From Rhodospirillaceae bacterium (GTDB taxonomy: Bacteria > Pseudomonadota > Alphaproteobacteria > GCA-2731375), in the NCBI GenBank assembly GCA_018701215.1, contig JABIWH010000032.1, forward strand, positions 62,001 to 126,000: 64,000 nt of DNA. Direction: 5' to 3'. This document shows positions 34,493 to 42,398 of the stretch, one piece after another. The position numbers were made by a program, and so were the translations under genes. The notes below the pieces were generated by a model. That model did not search any database. It was not told the DNA's origin and was given only the letters and a program-made list of their open reading frames with translations. Every line of letters starts with the position of its first letter. The stretch's first letter is position 1.

Positions 34493-36097
34493 CTAGCGGA
34501 TGCGGGGCAGTTCCTCGAACTGATGGAAGGGCGGTGGCGAAGGCAAAGTCCATTCCAGGGTATCGGCACTTTCGCCCCAGGGATTGTCCGGACATTTCTC
34601 GCCGGCGGTAATGGTACGGATGGCGATATAGATGAACAACACGGTACCCACGGCGGTGGCATAAGAGCCGATCGAGGAAATCATGTTGAAACCCGCATAG
34701 GCGTCCGGATAGTCGGGAATACGTCGGGGCATGCCCGCCAGGCCGAGGAAATGCTGCGGGAAGAAAATCAGGTTCACGCCGATGAAGGTGATCCAGAAAT
34801 GCAGCTTGCCCAGGGTCTCGTTGTATTGCCGGCCCGACATCTTGCCGATCCAGTAATAGAACGCGGCGTAGATGCCGAACAGGGCGCCCATGGACATGGT
34901 GTAGTGGAAATGCGCCACCACGTAATAGGTGTCATGCATGGCCAGATCCGCACCGGCATTGGCCAGCACCACGCCGGTCACGCCACCCAGGGTGAAGAGG
35001 AAGATCATGCCCAGGGCGAACAGCATCGGCGCCCGGAAGGTGATGGAGCCGCCCCACATGGTGGCGATCCAACTGAAGATCTTCACCCCAGTGGGTACCG
35101 CGATAACCATGGTCGCGCCCACGAAGTAGGCCCGTGTGTCGACATCCATGCCGGCGGTGTACATGTGATGCGCCCAGACGATGAAGCCGACCACGCCAAT
35201 CGCCACCATGGCATAGGCCATGCCCAGATAGCCGAACACCGGCTTGCGCGAGAAAGTGGAGATGATGTGGCTGATCACGCCAAAGGACGGCAGGATCAGG
35301 ATGTAAACCTCCGGATGGCCAAAGAACCAGAATAGATGCTGGTACAGCAGCGGATCGCCGCCACCAGCCGCGTCATAAAAGGCGGTGCCAAAGTTGCGGT
35401 CCGTCAGCAACATGGTGATGGCGCCGGCCAGAACCGGCAGGGACAACAGCAGCAGGAAGGCGGTAACCAGCACCGACCAGACGAACAGCGGCATCTTGTG
35501 CAGGGTCATGCCCGGCGCCCGCATGTTGAAGATCGTGGTGATGAAGTTGATGGCGCCCAGAATGGATGAGGCGCCCGCCAGATGCAGCGCCAGAATACCC
35601 ATATCCACCGCCGGGCCAGGATGGCCGGAGGTTGAGAGCGGCGCATAGACCGTCCAACCGGTACCAACGCCGTTGCCGCCCGCCGTGCCCTCGAAAAACA
35701 TCGAACCCGCCAGCAACAGGATGGCGGGAGGCAGCAACCAGAAGGAAATATTGTTCATCCGCGGGAAGGCCATGTCAGGCGCCCCGATCATCAAGGGCAC
35801 GAACCAGTTGCCAAAGCCGCCGATAAAGGCCGGCATGACCATGAAGAAAACCATGATCAGGCCATGGGCCGTGATCAGCACATTGAAGAAATGATGGTCG
35901 CCGCCCAGAATACCCGGACCGGGCACCGCCAGTTCCATGCGGATCAGAACCGACATGCCACCACCGATCAGTCCGCCGACAATGGCGAAGATCAGGTACA
36001 TGGTGCCGATATCCTTATGGTTCGTTGAATAGACCCAGCGCCGCCAGCCGGTCGGCGTATGGTGATCGTGGTCGTGCGCCGCGGAGGTATTAGCCAT
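34493..36097 (-). CDS. ctaD: Cytochrome c oxidase subunit I
   Basis: 534 aa with twelve membrane helices. Hallmarks are the low-spin heme His in ITAHGLIMVFFMVMPAF (about residue 74), the CuB/tyrosine helix WFFGHPEVYILILPSFG (about 248), the WAHHMYTAGMDVDTRAYF loop (about 300) and the heme-a3/a pair in YYVVAHFHYTMSMGALFG (about 389). It is an A-type heme-copper oxidase that reduces O2 and pumps protons. ctaC precedes it by 102 nt and ctaB follows by 32 nt. Confidence 0.97.
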   Translation of the reverse strand: MANTSAAHDHDHHTPTGWRRWVYSTNHKDIGTMYLIFAIVGGLIGGGMSVLIRMELAVPGPGILGGDHHFFNVLITAHGLIMVFFMVMPAFIGGFGNWFVPLMIGAPDMAFPRMNNISFWLLPPAILLLAGSMFFEGTAGGNGVGTGWTVYAPLSTSGHPGPAVDMGILALHLAGASSILGAINFITTIFNMRAPGMTLHKMPLFVWSVLVTAFLLLLSLPVLAGAITMLLTDRNFGTAFYDAAGGGDPLLYQHLFWFFGHPEVYILILPSFGVISHIISTFSRKPVFGYLGMAYAMVAIGVVGFIVWAHHMYTAGMDVDTRAYFVGATMVIAVPTGVKIFSWIATMWGGSITFRAPMLFALGMIFLFTLGGVTGVVLANAGADLAMHDTYYVVAHFHYTMSMGALFGIYAAFYYWIGKMSGRQYNETLGKLHFWITFIGVNLIFFPQHFLGLAGMPRRIPDYPDAYAGFNMISSIGSYATAVGTVLFIYIAIRTITAGEKCPDNPWGESADTLEWTLPSPPPFHQFEELPRIR

Positions 36098-36199
36098 TCT
36101 CTGTACTTCCTATCGCTCTGTAGTCTTTTACAGTGTTCTCTTGAACGGGACTGCCCGGGCTTCGATGCGCCCTACCCGTGAGAAATTGATCTTGCGGAA

Positions 36200-37066
36200 T
36201 TATTGCGCGGTCCCGGAAACCTTGGTTTGGGTGCCTACAGCCGCCAGTTTCACGCCGGATTTTTCGTCGCGGGAGGCGTATTCTTCCTTGGCCTTGATGG
36301 CCCAGGCCGCGAACGCCTCCTTGGAGACGACCTTGACCATGATCGGCATAAAGCCGTGGCCGGTACCGCACAGCTCTGAACACTGGCCGTAATAAGTACC
36401 TTCCTTCTCGACCCGGACCCAGGTTTCGTTCAGACGCCCCGGCACGCCATCCAGCTTGATCCCAAAGGCCGGCATGGCCCAGGCGTGGATCACGTCATCG
36501 GCGGCAATCAGCAGACGAACGTTGGTGTTGACCGGAATGACCACGGCTTCGTCCGTGGCCAGCAGGCGCGGCTGCCCGTCCTTAATCTCATCGTCGCCCA
36601 ACATGGCGGCATCAAAGGTGAAGTCGCCGTTGTCGGGGTATTCATAAGACCAATACCACTGATGGCCGACCGCCTTGATGGTCATCTCGGCATCCTTGGT
36701 GCTGTCGGCGTAATACAACAGTTTGAACGAGGGAATGGCGATGATCACCAAGATAAGGATTGGGATCGCCGTCCACAGAACTTCCAGCAATGTATTGTGC
36801 GTTGTCGTGCGCGGCGTTGGGTTGGCCTTGGCGTTGAACTTCACGAATACGTAAATCAACAACAATGTCACGAACACCGCGATGACGGTGATGATGACCA
36901 GCAGCATATTATGAAAATCATTCAGCTGCACCGCTACCGGTGTTACAGGCGGTTGCAGCCCCAGTTGCCAGGGATGCGCCATGCCGTGGTCCGCCTGTGC
37001 CGATACGCTTGCCACCAAAGTGCCGAACAGCGCCATCGGCGCGGCTAAAATTCGCCAAGCCGTCAT
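36200..37066 (-). CDS. ctaC: Cytochrome c oxidase subunit II
   Basis: 288 aa. Residues 1-25 form a signal peptide ending near SVSAQA. Two membrane helices (about 50-72 and 92-112) precede the CuA domain, in which HAWAMPAFGIKLDGVPGRLN (about 202) and YGQCSELCGTGHGFMPIMV (about 236) provide the copper ligands. It takes electrons from cytochrome c; there is no fused cytochrome c domain. GAGG 7 nt upstream supports the ATG. First gene of the oxidase run, 104 nt downstream of an FNR-type site. Confidence 0.96.
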   Translation of the reverse strand: MTAWRILAAPMALFGTLVASVSAQADHGMAHPWQLGLQPPVTPVAVQLNDFHNMLLVIITVIAVFVTLLLIYVFVKFNAKANPTPRTTTHNTLLEVLWTAIPILILVIIAIPSFKLLYYADSTKDAEMTIKAVGHQWYWSYEYPDNGDFTFDAAMLGDDEIKDGQPRLLATDEAVVIPVNTNVRLLIAADDVIHAWAMPAFGIKLDGVPGRLNETWVRVEKEGTYYGQCSELCGTGHGFMPIMVKVVSKEAFAAWAIKAKEEYASRDEKSGVKLAAVGTQTKVSGTAQ

Positions 37067-37169
37067 TTCAAAGCCTCGATTTCATCTAAAATTTTCACGC
37101 CGGGAAGATTCCCCATTACTCTGTTACCCCTATGTAACCCAACGGATTATCAGGGAACAAGCCTGTTGC

Positions 37170-37183
37170 TTGACCTTGGTCAA
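37170..37183. promoter_or_regulatory. FNR/FnrL-type binding site upstream of the cytochrome oxidase operon
   Basis: TTGACCTTGGTCAA is a perfect palindrome with the TTGA-N6-TCAA arrangement known for FnrL and related CRP/FNR regulators in alphaproteobacteria. It lies 104 bp upstream of the ctaC ATG. The simplest reading is oxygen-dependent repression or activation of the aa3 oxidase operon, which is an inference from the site sequence. Confidence 0.6.
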
Positions 37184-37309
37184 GGCAAAGGCCCGGCAGC
37201 TTGCTAGAAACCGCCAAGCATCATAGGGGCTTGAAAGTGGGAAAATGGCATCTATGTGGCCATTTGCGGCCATAAGAAAGCCGCATTACAGCCATTCGCC
37301 CGCACCGAA

Positions 37310-37326
37310 TGCGACGTTTTGTCGCA
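37310..37326. promoter_or_regulatory. Inverted repeat upstream of tldD
   Basis: TGCGAC-GTTTT-GTCGCA is a 6-bp perfect inverted repeat with a 5-nt centre, 120 bp before the tldD ATG at 37447. It may be an operator or a weak hairpin. Confidence 0.3.
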
Positions 37327-37446
37327 CAGGCTTTTGTCTGTCATAATCGCTTCATAATTATTGTTTTATAACGGTGCGTTAACCATTGGTGGTAACTAAT
37401 GGTAGGCTGGCGCTTAGCTAGCGCCGTGGTGGGAGCAAATGGAATT

Positions 37447-38940
37447 ATGAGCGAATCGAAAAGCGGCGGTGAAATCCCCGATATTTCGGGTAAAATTGTA
37501 GGTAGCGGGGCTGGCGACGGCCCCGATGCCGCGCTGTTGTTTGAGCGGGCGGGCCTGGACGAAGGTCGGATACAGAACATCGTCGGCGGTGCGCTGCAAG
37601 GTTGCGACGATGGCGAATTATTCATGGAATACAGCCAGAGCGAAAGCCTGGTGCTGGATGACGGCCGGATTAAGTCGGCCAACTTTGATACCAATCAAGG
37701 CTTTGGCCTGCGCGCGGTGGCGGGTGAGCAGACCGGTTATGCCCATGCATCCGAGTTGAACGAGGCGGCGATCGCCAGGGCCAGCGGGGCGGTACAAGCG
37801 GTCCGCGCCGGACATGGCGGCACCATGAGCGAGGCGCCCCTGGCCACCAACCAAAACCTTTATCCCGATGACAATCCCCTGGGCGAGGTCTCTTTCGCCG
37901 ACAAGGTCCAGCTTTTGGGCGAAGTCGACAGCTATGCCCGCGGTCGTGATGCCAGGGTGCGCCAGGTTACCGTATCCCTGCACGGGCAATGGCAGGCGGT
38001 AGAGATCATGCGCGCCGACGGCCGTCGAATCCGCGATATCCGCCCCTTGGTACGCCTGAATGTCGCCGTCGTGCTGGGCGAAGGGGATCGCCAGGAAAGC
38101 GGCAGCCATGGGGTCGGTGACCGCATCGGCTTTTCCCGTTATATCGAATCGGCGAACTGGCAGGCCCAGGTCGATGAAGCCATGCGCCAGGCGGAGGTCA
38201 ACCTATCTTCGGTGCCCGCGCCGGCAGGCGAGATGCAGGTGGTATTGGGCCCCGGCTGGCCCGGCATTCTGCTGCACGAAGCTATCGGCCATGGTCTGGA
38301 GGGGGACTTCAACCGGAAACAGACCTCGGCCTTCGCCGGCCTGCTGGGCGAGCGGGTGGCCAGTCCCGGCGTCACGGTGGTTGATGACGGTAGTATTGAT
38401 GGCCGGCGCGGCTCGCTATCCATTGATGACGAAGGCACGCCGACGGAATGTACAACCTTGATCGAGGACGGCATTCTGAAGGGCTATATGCAGGATCGTC
38501 TGAATGCCAGGCTGATGGGCATGGCGACGACCGGCAATGGCCGGCGGCAATCATTCGCGCATATGCCCATGCCGCGCATGACCAATACCTTCATGCGTGC
38601 GGGCAATCAGGATCCGGCGGAAATTCTTGCCAGTGTTAAGAACGGCATCTACGCGGTCAATTTCGGCGGCGGCCAAGTGGATATCACCTCCGGCAAGTTC
38701 GTTTTCAGCTGCACCGAAGCCTATCAGGTGCAGGGCGGCAAGATCGGCGCGCCGGTGAAAGGCGCGACCCTGATCGGCAATGGCCCGGACGTGCTGACCA
38801 AGGTCGGCGGCATCGGCAACGATCTGGCGCTGGATACCGGTGTCGGCACCTGCGGCAAAAGCGGCCAAGGTGTGCCGGTTGGCGTTGGCCAGCCGACGCT
38901 GCTGCTCAACGGCCTGACCGTCGGCGGCACGGCGGTCTAG
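37447..38940 (+). CDS. tldD: TldD-family metalloprotease
   Basis: 497 aa from the ATG at 37447; an ATG at 37399 in the same frame would add 16 residues. The zinc motif is GILLHEAIGHGLEGDFNRK (HEAIGH, about residue 267), and GELFMEYSQSESLVLDDGRI (about 57) and the FDTNQGFGLRAVAGEQTGYAH stretch (about 78) are TldD hallmarks. TldD forms a hollow heterodimeric protease with PmbA/TldE that trims unfolded peptides; no pmbA gene is in this window. Divergent from ctaC and 11 nt upstream of the DnaB-C-like gene. Confidence 0.94.
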   Translation: MSESKSGGEIPDISGKIVGSGAGDGPDAALLFERAGLDEGRIQNIVGGALQGCDDGELFMEYSQSESLVLDDGRIKSANFDTNQGFGLRAVAGEQTGYAHASELNEAAIARASGAVQAVRAGHGGTMSEAPLATNQNLYPDDNPLGEVSFADKVQLLGEVDSYARGRDARVRQVTVSLHGQWQAVEIMRADGRRIRDIRPLVRLNVAVVLGEGDRQESGSHGVGDRIGFSRYIESANWQAQVDEAMRQAEVNLSSVPAPAGEMQVVLGPGWPGILLHEAIGHGLEGDFNRKQTSAFAGLLGERVASPGVTVVDDGSIDGRRGSLSIDDEGTPTECTTLIEDGILKGYMQDRLNARLMGMATTGNGRRQSFAHMPMPRMTNTFMRAGNQDPAEILASVKNGIYAVNFGGGQVDITSGKFVFSCTEAYQVQGGKIGAPVKGATLIGNGPDVLTKVGGIGNDLALDTGVGTCGKSGQGVPVGVGQPTLLLNGLTVGGTAV

Positions 38941-38951
38941 GGGCTTCGTTC

Positions 38952-39986
38952 ATGAACGAACCTGTAAAACCACAGCCAGAGGCCACCGGGCAGGGCTTGA
39001 CGGAATCGGATGCCGCGGTAAATCCGGCAGCGGACAAGGCTCCGGCGACGGCCTCGGACGGGCGCAAGAATTCGGCCCTAAGGAAATTGGCGGAACCGCA
39101 GGCAAGGCTGGCGACGGCCAGCGACTACTTGCCGGATTTGAGGCGCGAATACGGCGCCGACGCCGCGGCGGAGGTGGTTCCCTCGGCCTTTCATTTTCTG
39201 AACGAGAACATGGGCGGCTGGCGCGCCGGACTGCATTTGCTGGCGGGGGAACCCGGCAGCGGCAAGACCGCCTTCACGCTGTCCAATGCCGCCGTGGCGG
39301 CGCGGGCCGGATTTCCGGTATTGTATTTGAGTTTCGATGTGCATTCCGAATTCCTGGTCATGCGGCTGTTATGCCAGCAGGCCGATCTGGATTGCCGCAA
39401 GATGATGGACGGGGCGCTGGAAGACGCCGTGCTGGACGCCGCCATGGAAAGTCAGGCGGAGATCTTTTCCCGCATCACTGTGGTCGAGGCGGATCCGGAA
39501 TTGCCTGATGAAAAAGTCGAGGAAATAGCCCGCCAGTTAATTGCCGCCAGCGAGCGCGACCGGGTCCTGGTGATCGTCGATTACTTACAAATCTGGGCCG
39601 CCGGTAGCCGGCAATTCACTGAATTCCGTCACGAAATAGCCAAGCTGATGACCGCCATGCGGCGCCTGGCGTTATCCCTGGACAGCCCCGTTCTGGCCGT
39701 GTCATCGCAAAATCGCATCCATCAAGGCGAAGCGATATTGACCAGCTTGGAAGGCACCACGGATTTGGAATATTCCGCCGATAGCATCTCGTTCCTGGTC
39801 AATGTTGAACGGCCGTCCAGTCAGGGTAGCTATACCCACCCTGATGAATTGATCAGCAAAAGCCGCTCTATTTCGCTAAATCTGCGCAAGAACCGTTTTG
39901 GCGAGACCGGCTCCCGCATGGTCAAATTCCTGCCGTCCACCGGCGCCTTCAACGAAGAAACAGTGCGCCGGCCCCTCACCCGCTAG
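38952..39986 (+). CDS. DnaB-C-like RecA-fold ATPase lacking the helicase N-domain
   Basis: 344 aa. After a low-complexity Ala/Pro/Glu-rich lead (about 1-50), a single RecA-type domain follows: Walker A LLAGEPGSGKTAFTLS (about residues 97-112), an H1a-like LYLSFDVHSEFLVMRLL (about 122), Walker B VLVIVDYLQIWAA (about 203), and the DnaB-like VSSQNRI and NLRKNRFGETGSRMVKF (about 309). Full DnaB is about 450-500 aa with an N-terminal helical domain, absent here. A replicative or repair helicase-related, or KaiC/RecA-type regulatory ATPase role is possible. Directly after tldD, ending 15 nt before the repeat at 40001. Confidence 0.75.
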   Translation: MNEPVKPQPEATGQGLTESDAAVNPAADKAPATASDGRKNSALRKLAEPQARLATASDYLPDLRREYGADAAAEVVPSAFHFLNENMGGWRAGLHLLAGEPGSGKTAFTLSNAAVAARAGFPVLYLSFDVHSEFLVMRLLCQQADLDCRKMMDGALEDAVLDAAMESQAEIFSRITVVEADPELPDEKVEEIARQLIAASERDRVLVIVDYLQIWAAGSRQFTEFRHEIAKLMTAMRRLALSLDSPVLAVSSQNRIHQGEAILTSLEGTTDLEYSADSISFLVNVERPSSQGSYTHPDELISKSRSISLNLRKNRFGETGSRMVKFLPSTGAFNEETVRRPLTR

Positions 39987-40000
39987 ATTATTTTCCCGCC

Positions 40001-40263
40001 TAGAGCCTATCGCGGCTAATCGGAACCATTTGACCGGTCCTCCAGGCCTCGTGGGTAGGAGCGGTTTGCCGCGCGATGGGGGATATCGGGCAAGAACTAC
40101 GACACCGCCACGAGGCCTGGAGGACCGGCCTGCGGTGGCGGAGCCAAGCCATTGGGCGGCGTTGCGCGGCTTGCCCGATGTCCCACATCGCGCTGCGCCA
40201 CGCGCCTACCCCAATGGCTTGGCTCCGCCATCAAATGAATCTGATTAGCCGCGACAGGCTCTA
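40001..40263. repeat. Structured repeat: two inverted hairpins with different but self-complementary stems
   Basis: The 263-bp element begins TAGAGCC and ends GGCTCTA with about 30-bp imperfect terminal inverted repeats (TCGCGGCTAATC is shared). Left hairpin: 20-bp perfect stem 40034-40053 with 40109-40128. Right hairpin: 21-bp perfect stem 40136-40156 with 40210-40230. The left unit and the reverse complement of the right unit share flanks and loop core (GCGCGATG, ATCGGGCAAG) but have unrelated stem sequences. It fills the gap between the ATPase gene and the SGNH gene, whose TAG stop (40263-40261) lies in the terminal repeat. Short frames inside it, on both strands, are by-products of the symmetry. 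Confidence 0.8.
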
Positions 40264-41403
40264 ACCGCCTCGTCCGAACCGAAGGTCGATCCACGGCCGC
40301 AGAAAATCCGCTACCGCCCGATGACCTTGCGCGGTCAGATGCCCTTCGTTCTGATAGTAATCACCGGCGATACCGTCTCGGTAGCGGCGGCGCAATTGCT
40401 TTGCCGCATCCGCCACCGGCACCGCCATTTCTACGCCCCAGGCGACGATGGCGCGGCGCAGGTAGTCCTGATACTGGGCCGCGATGCCGTCGGGGTCTTG
40501 TACGAAACCGCGGCCGGGTAGCAACACCAAGCCGAAACCGGCTCCCTGCGCGGCGGCGGCGGCTTTGCCACGCAGCGCCAAGGCCTGAAACAAAGCCAGG
40601 GGCCGGACCTGACTACGTTGCAAATGATCGCTCAAATCGACCCTGGCCGATGCCTCCAAACCAAGACGCCGCGTGGTTTCCGAACCGCCCAGCAAACCTT
40701 TCCAAAAGCTGGGGCGCACGCCGGAACCGGCCAAGATGCTCTTTTCCAGATCCATGCCCTGTTCGGAGGCCGGCTTGCGCTCCCGCGACACCGGCACATT
40801 CCGCAATATCAGGTCGTTCGCCGACAGCGCGAACATCGGCTTGCCATTGTCCAGCCGCAGGGGATAGGGGTGCATGTTATCAGCCAGATCATCGCCCAGA
40901 TGGACGACCATCAGCACCGTGCCCGGCCGGTGCGCCGGCATGATCTCCTCGATCAGCAGGACCGCTTGATCGGAGGCGAAGCCCGGAACGCCGAAATTCA
41001 GATAGGCGCGGTAAACGTCCGCTTCATCCAGCAGCGCGACAAATGTCTGCCCCGGCCCGGCGCCAAAGCCAAAGGTGAAGCTGTCACCGAAAAACGCGAT
41101 ATGTTCAGGGCCCGTGCGATCAGAAGCCGGGCGAAAGCGGCCACGAAAACCATCCGGCCCGGTCTGGTAGGCAACGGCGAAGTCATGGTGGCGATGTTTA
41201 CCGCCCCAATTCCCCTGCAACCGCCAACCCAGCCGGGAGTCATAGGCAAACAGTCCTTTTTCCAGCTTTTCGCTATCCTCGATCGCCACCCGTTGTTGCC
41301 GCAACACGAACTCACCCGCCGCCGCCACGAAGAACAGCGCCACGAAGGCCGTTAGCACCGCGTATAGAATTTTTTTCTGGCTGCTGGACTCAGGCGGGCT
41401 CAC
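40261..41403 (-). CDS. SGNH/GDSL-like hydrolase, membrane-anchored
   Basis: 380 aa from a GTG at 41403 with GGAG 8 nt upstream. A membrane anchor spans about residues 12-30 (YAVLTAFVALFFVAAAGEF). The nucleophile block is HIAFFGDSFTFGFGAG (GDSFTFG, about residue 100), later blocks include YLNFGVPGFASDQ (Gly/Asn, about 135) and the C-terminal NEGHLTAQGHRAVADFL (His, about 356). The rest should be periplasmic. Members are esterases or acyl-transferases acting on carbohydrate or cell-envelope substrates; this one resembles the alginate/exopolysaccharide AlgX/J group only loosely. Its stop codon lies inside the repeat at 40001-40263. Confidence 0.8.
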   Translation of the reverse strand: MSPPESSSQKKILYAVLTAFVALFFVAAAGEFVLRQQRVAIEDSEKLEKGLFAYDSRLGWRLQGNWGGKHRHHDFAVAYQTGPDGFRGRFRPASDRTGPEHIAFFGDSFTFGFGAGPGQTFVALLDEADVYRAYLNFGVPGFASDQAVLLIEEIMPAHRPGTVLMVVHLGDDLADNMHPYPLRLDNGKPMFALSANDLILRNVPVSRERKPASEQGMDLEKSILAGSGVRPSFWKGLLGGSETTRRLGLEASARVDLSDHLQRSQVRPLALFQALALRGKAAAAAQGAGFGLVLLPGRGFVQDPDGIAAQYQDYLRRAIVAWGVEMAVPVADAAKQLRRRYRDGIAGDYYQNEGHLTAQGHRAVADFLRPWIDLRFGRGG

Positions 41404-41444
41404 GGCAAGTACTCCAAAATACAGGTAGACGCAAAAAGATGGCT

Positions 41445-42194
41445 TCAGGCGCGCAGACGGCGGTCAAATAGCGCCAGCATGGTTTCCCAATGACGCTCCG
41501 ATGCCGGTTTCTTGTAGACCGGACGCTCGGGGAAGACAAAGCCATGTTCGGTTTCGGGGTAAATCTCGATCGTATGCTTGATCCCGGCGGCCTGCATGGC
41601 GCCAGGCATGGCGGCCAGCTCTTCCTCCGGCACATGTGGGTCATCGGAAGCAAAGCCCAGGTAAACCTCACCCTTGATCTTATTGGCGGTCAGATGGGGT
41701 GAATCGGCCTGATCCGTGATGATCTTGACGCCATGATAAGAGGCAATGGCGTCAAACCGATCAGGATAAGCCGCGCCCACCGACATCACGAACTGCCCGC
41801 TCATACAATAGCCGACACAGCCCACTATGCCGGCGGCGGCGGCATCGCACTGATCGATAAAGGCCAACAGGCCCTTGGTATCATCGACAACCTTGGCGTT
41901 GGTCAAGGTGCTCATGACCTCGAACATCTTGGCGCGTTCGTCATCGTCCTCCCGGATGCGCGACAGATCATAGCCGTAATGCCCTTCGCGCCCGGTGCGG
42001 TAGTACATATTCGGCAGCACCACCGTATAGCCAACGGTGGCGATACGACGCGCCATATCACGCAATTCCTCACGCATGCCCGGGGCGTCCATATACACAA
42101 TAACCGCCCGGTGCGGCCCGTCCTGTTCCGGATGGCAGACGAAGACATCCATATTGCCATCAGCCGTCTTAATCTCTGTTTCGAATTCCTGCAT
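41445..42194 (-). CDS. Dienelactone hydrolase family protein
   Basis: 249 aa from the ATG at 42194; earlier ATGs at 42212 and 42257 are in frame. Alpha/beta hydrolase with the cysteine nucleophile in VGCVGYCMSGQFVMSVG (about residue 113), the Asp in YLGFASDDPHVPEEE (about 168) and the His in PETEHGFVFPERP (about 203). The Cys-Asp-His triad is the DLH type. The enzyme should open enol-lactones or hydrolyse related small esters. It stands 42 nt upstream of the SGNH gene on the same strand. Confidence 0.9.
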   Translation of the reverse strand: MQEFETEIKTADGNMDVFVCHPEQDGPHRAVIVYMDAPGMREELRDMARRIATVGYTVVLPNMYYRTGREGHYGYDLSRIREDDDERAKMFEVMSTLTNAKVVDDTKGLLAFIDQCDAAAAGIVGCVGYCMSGQFVMSVGAAYPDRFDAIASYHGVKIITDQADSPHLTANKIKGEVYLGFASDDPHVPEEELAAMPGAMQAAGIKHTIEIYPETEHGFVFPERPVYKKPASERHWETMLALFDRRLRA

Positions 42195-42398
42195 AGCCCT
42201 GTTGCTCCCCATCTGAAAAATTTGCCCTAGACTGAACGAACCGGTCGGTATCGGCAATAGATTAGACGAGGCATAGGTGCCAGCGATGGCAACAATACGT
42301 TAACTAAACCACGCTAAGTTAATTGTTTCGTGCGAAATCTGTTATTGCCTTGTTAAATTAAGTGATTGAGTCATGATTGAAGCATGGCGAGGGTGGCC

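Larger units (their letters stand above)
37067..37446. promoter_or_regulatory. Divergent control region of the cta operon and tldD
   Basis: This 380-bp gap separates ctaC (minus) from tldD (plus). It holds the TTGA-N6-TCAA site at 37170-37183 on the ctaC side and a TGCGAC-GTTTT-GTCGCA inverted repeat at 37310-37326 on the tldD side, plus a TGGCC/GGCCA inverted repeat near 37257-37272. The last 80 nt before tldD are AT-rich (37335-37400) and suit a promoter, but I cannot place the -35 and -10 boxes with confidence. No open frame or RNA gene is evident. Confidence 0.5.

Noticed and set aside
40000..40294. Several 60-65-codon frames on both strands with related translations
   Set aside because: They arise from the inverted symmetry of the repeat at 40001-40263, have no good ribosome sites and overlap each other fully.
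42299..42325. CtrA-type site (TTAA-N7-TTAA) upstream of the pentapeptide gene
   Set aside because: The two TTAA elements are about 15 nt apart, not 7, so the spacing does not fit.
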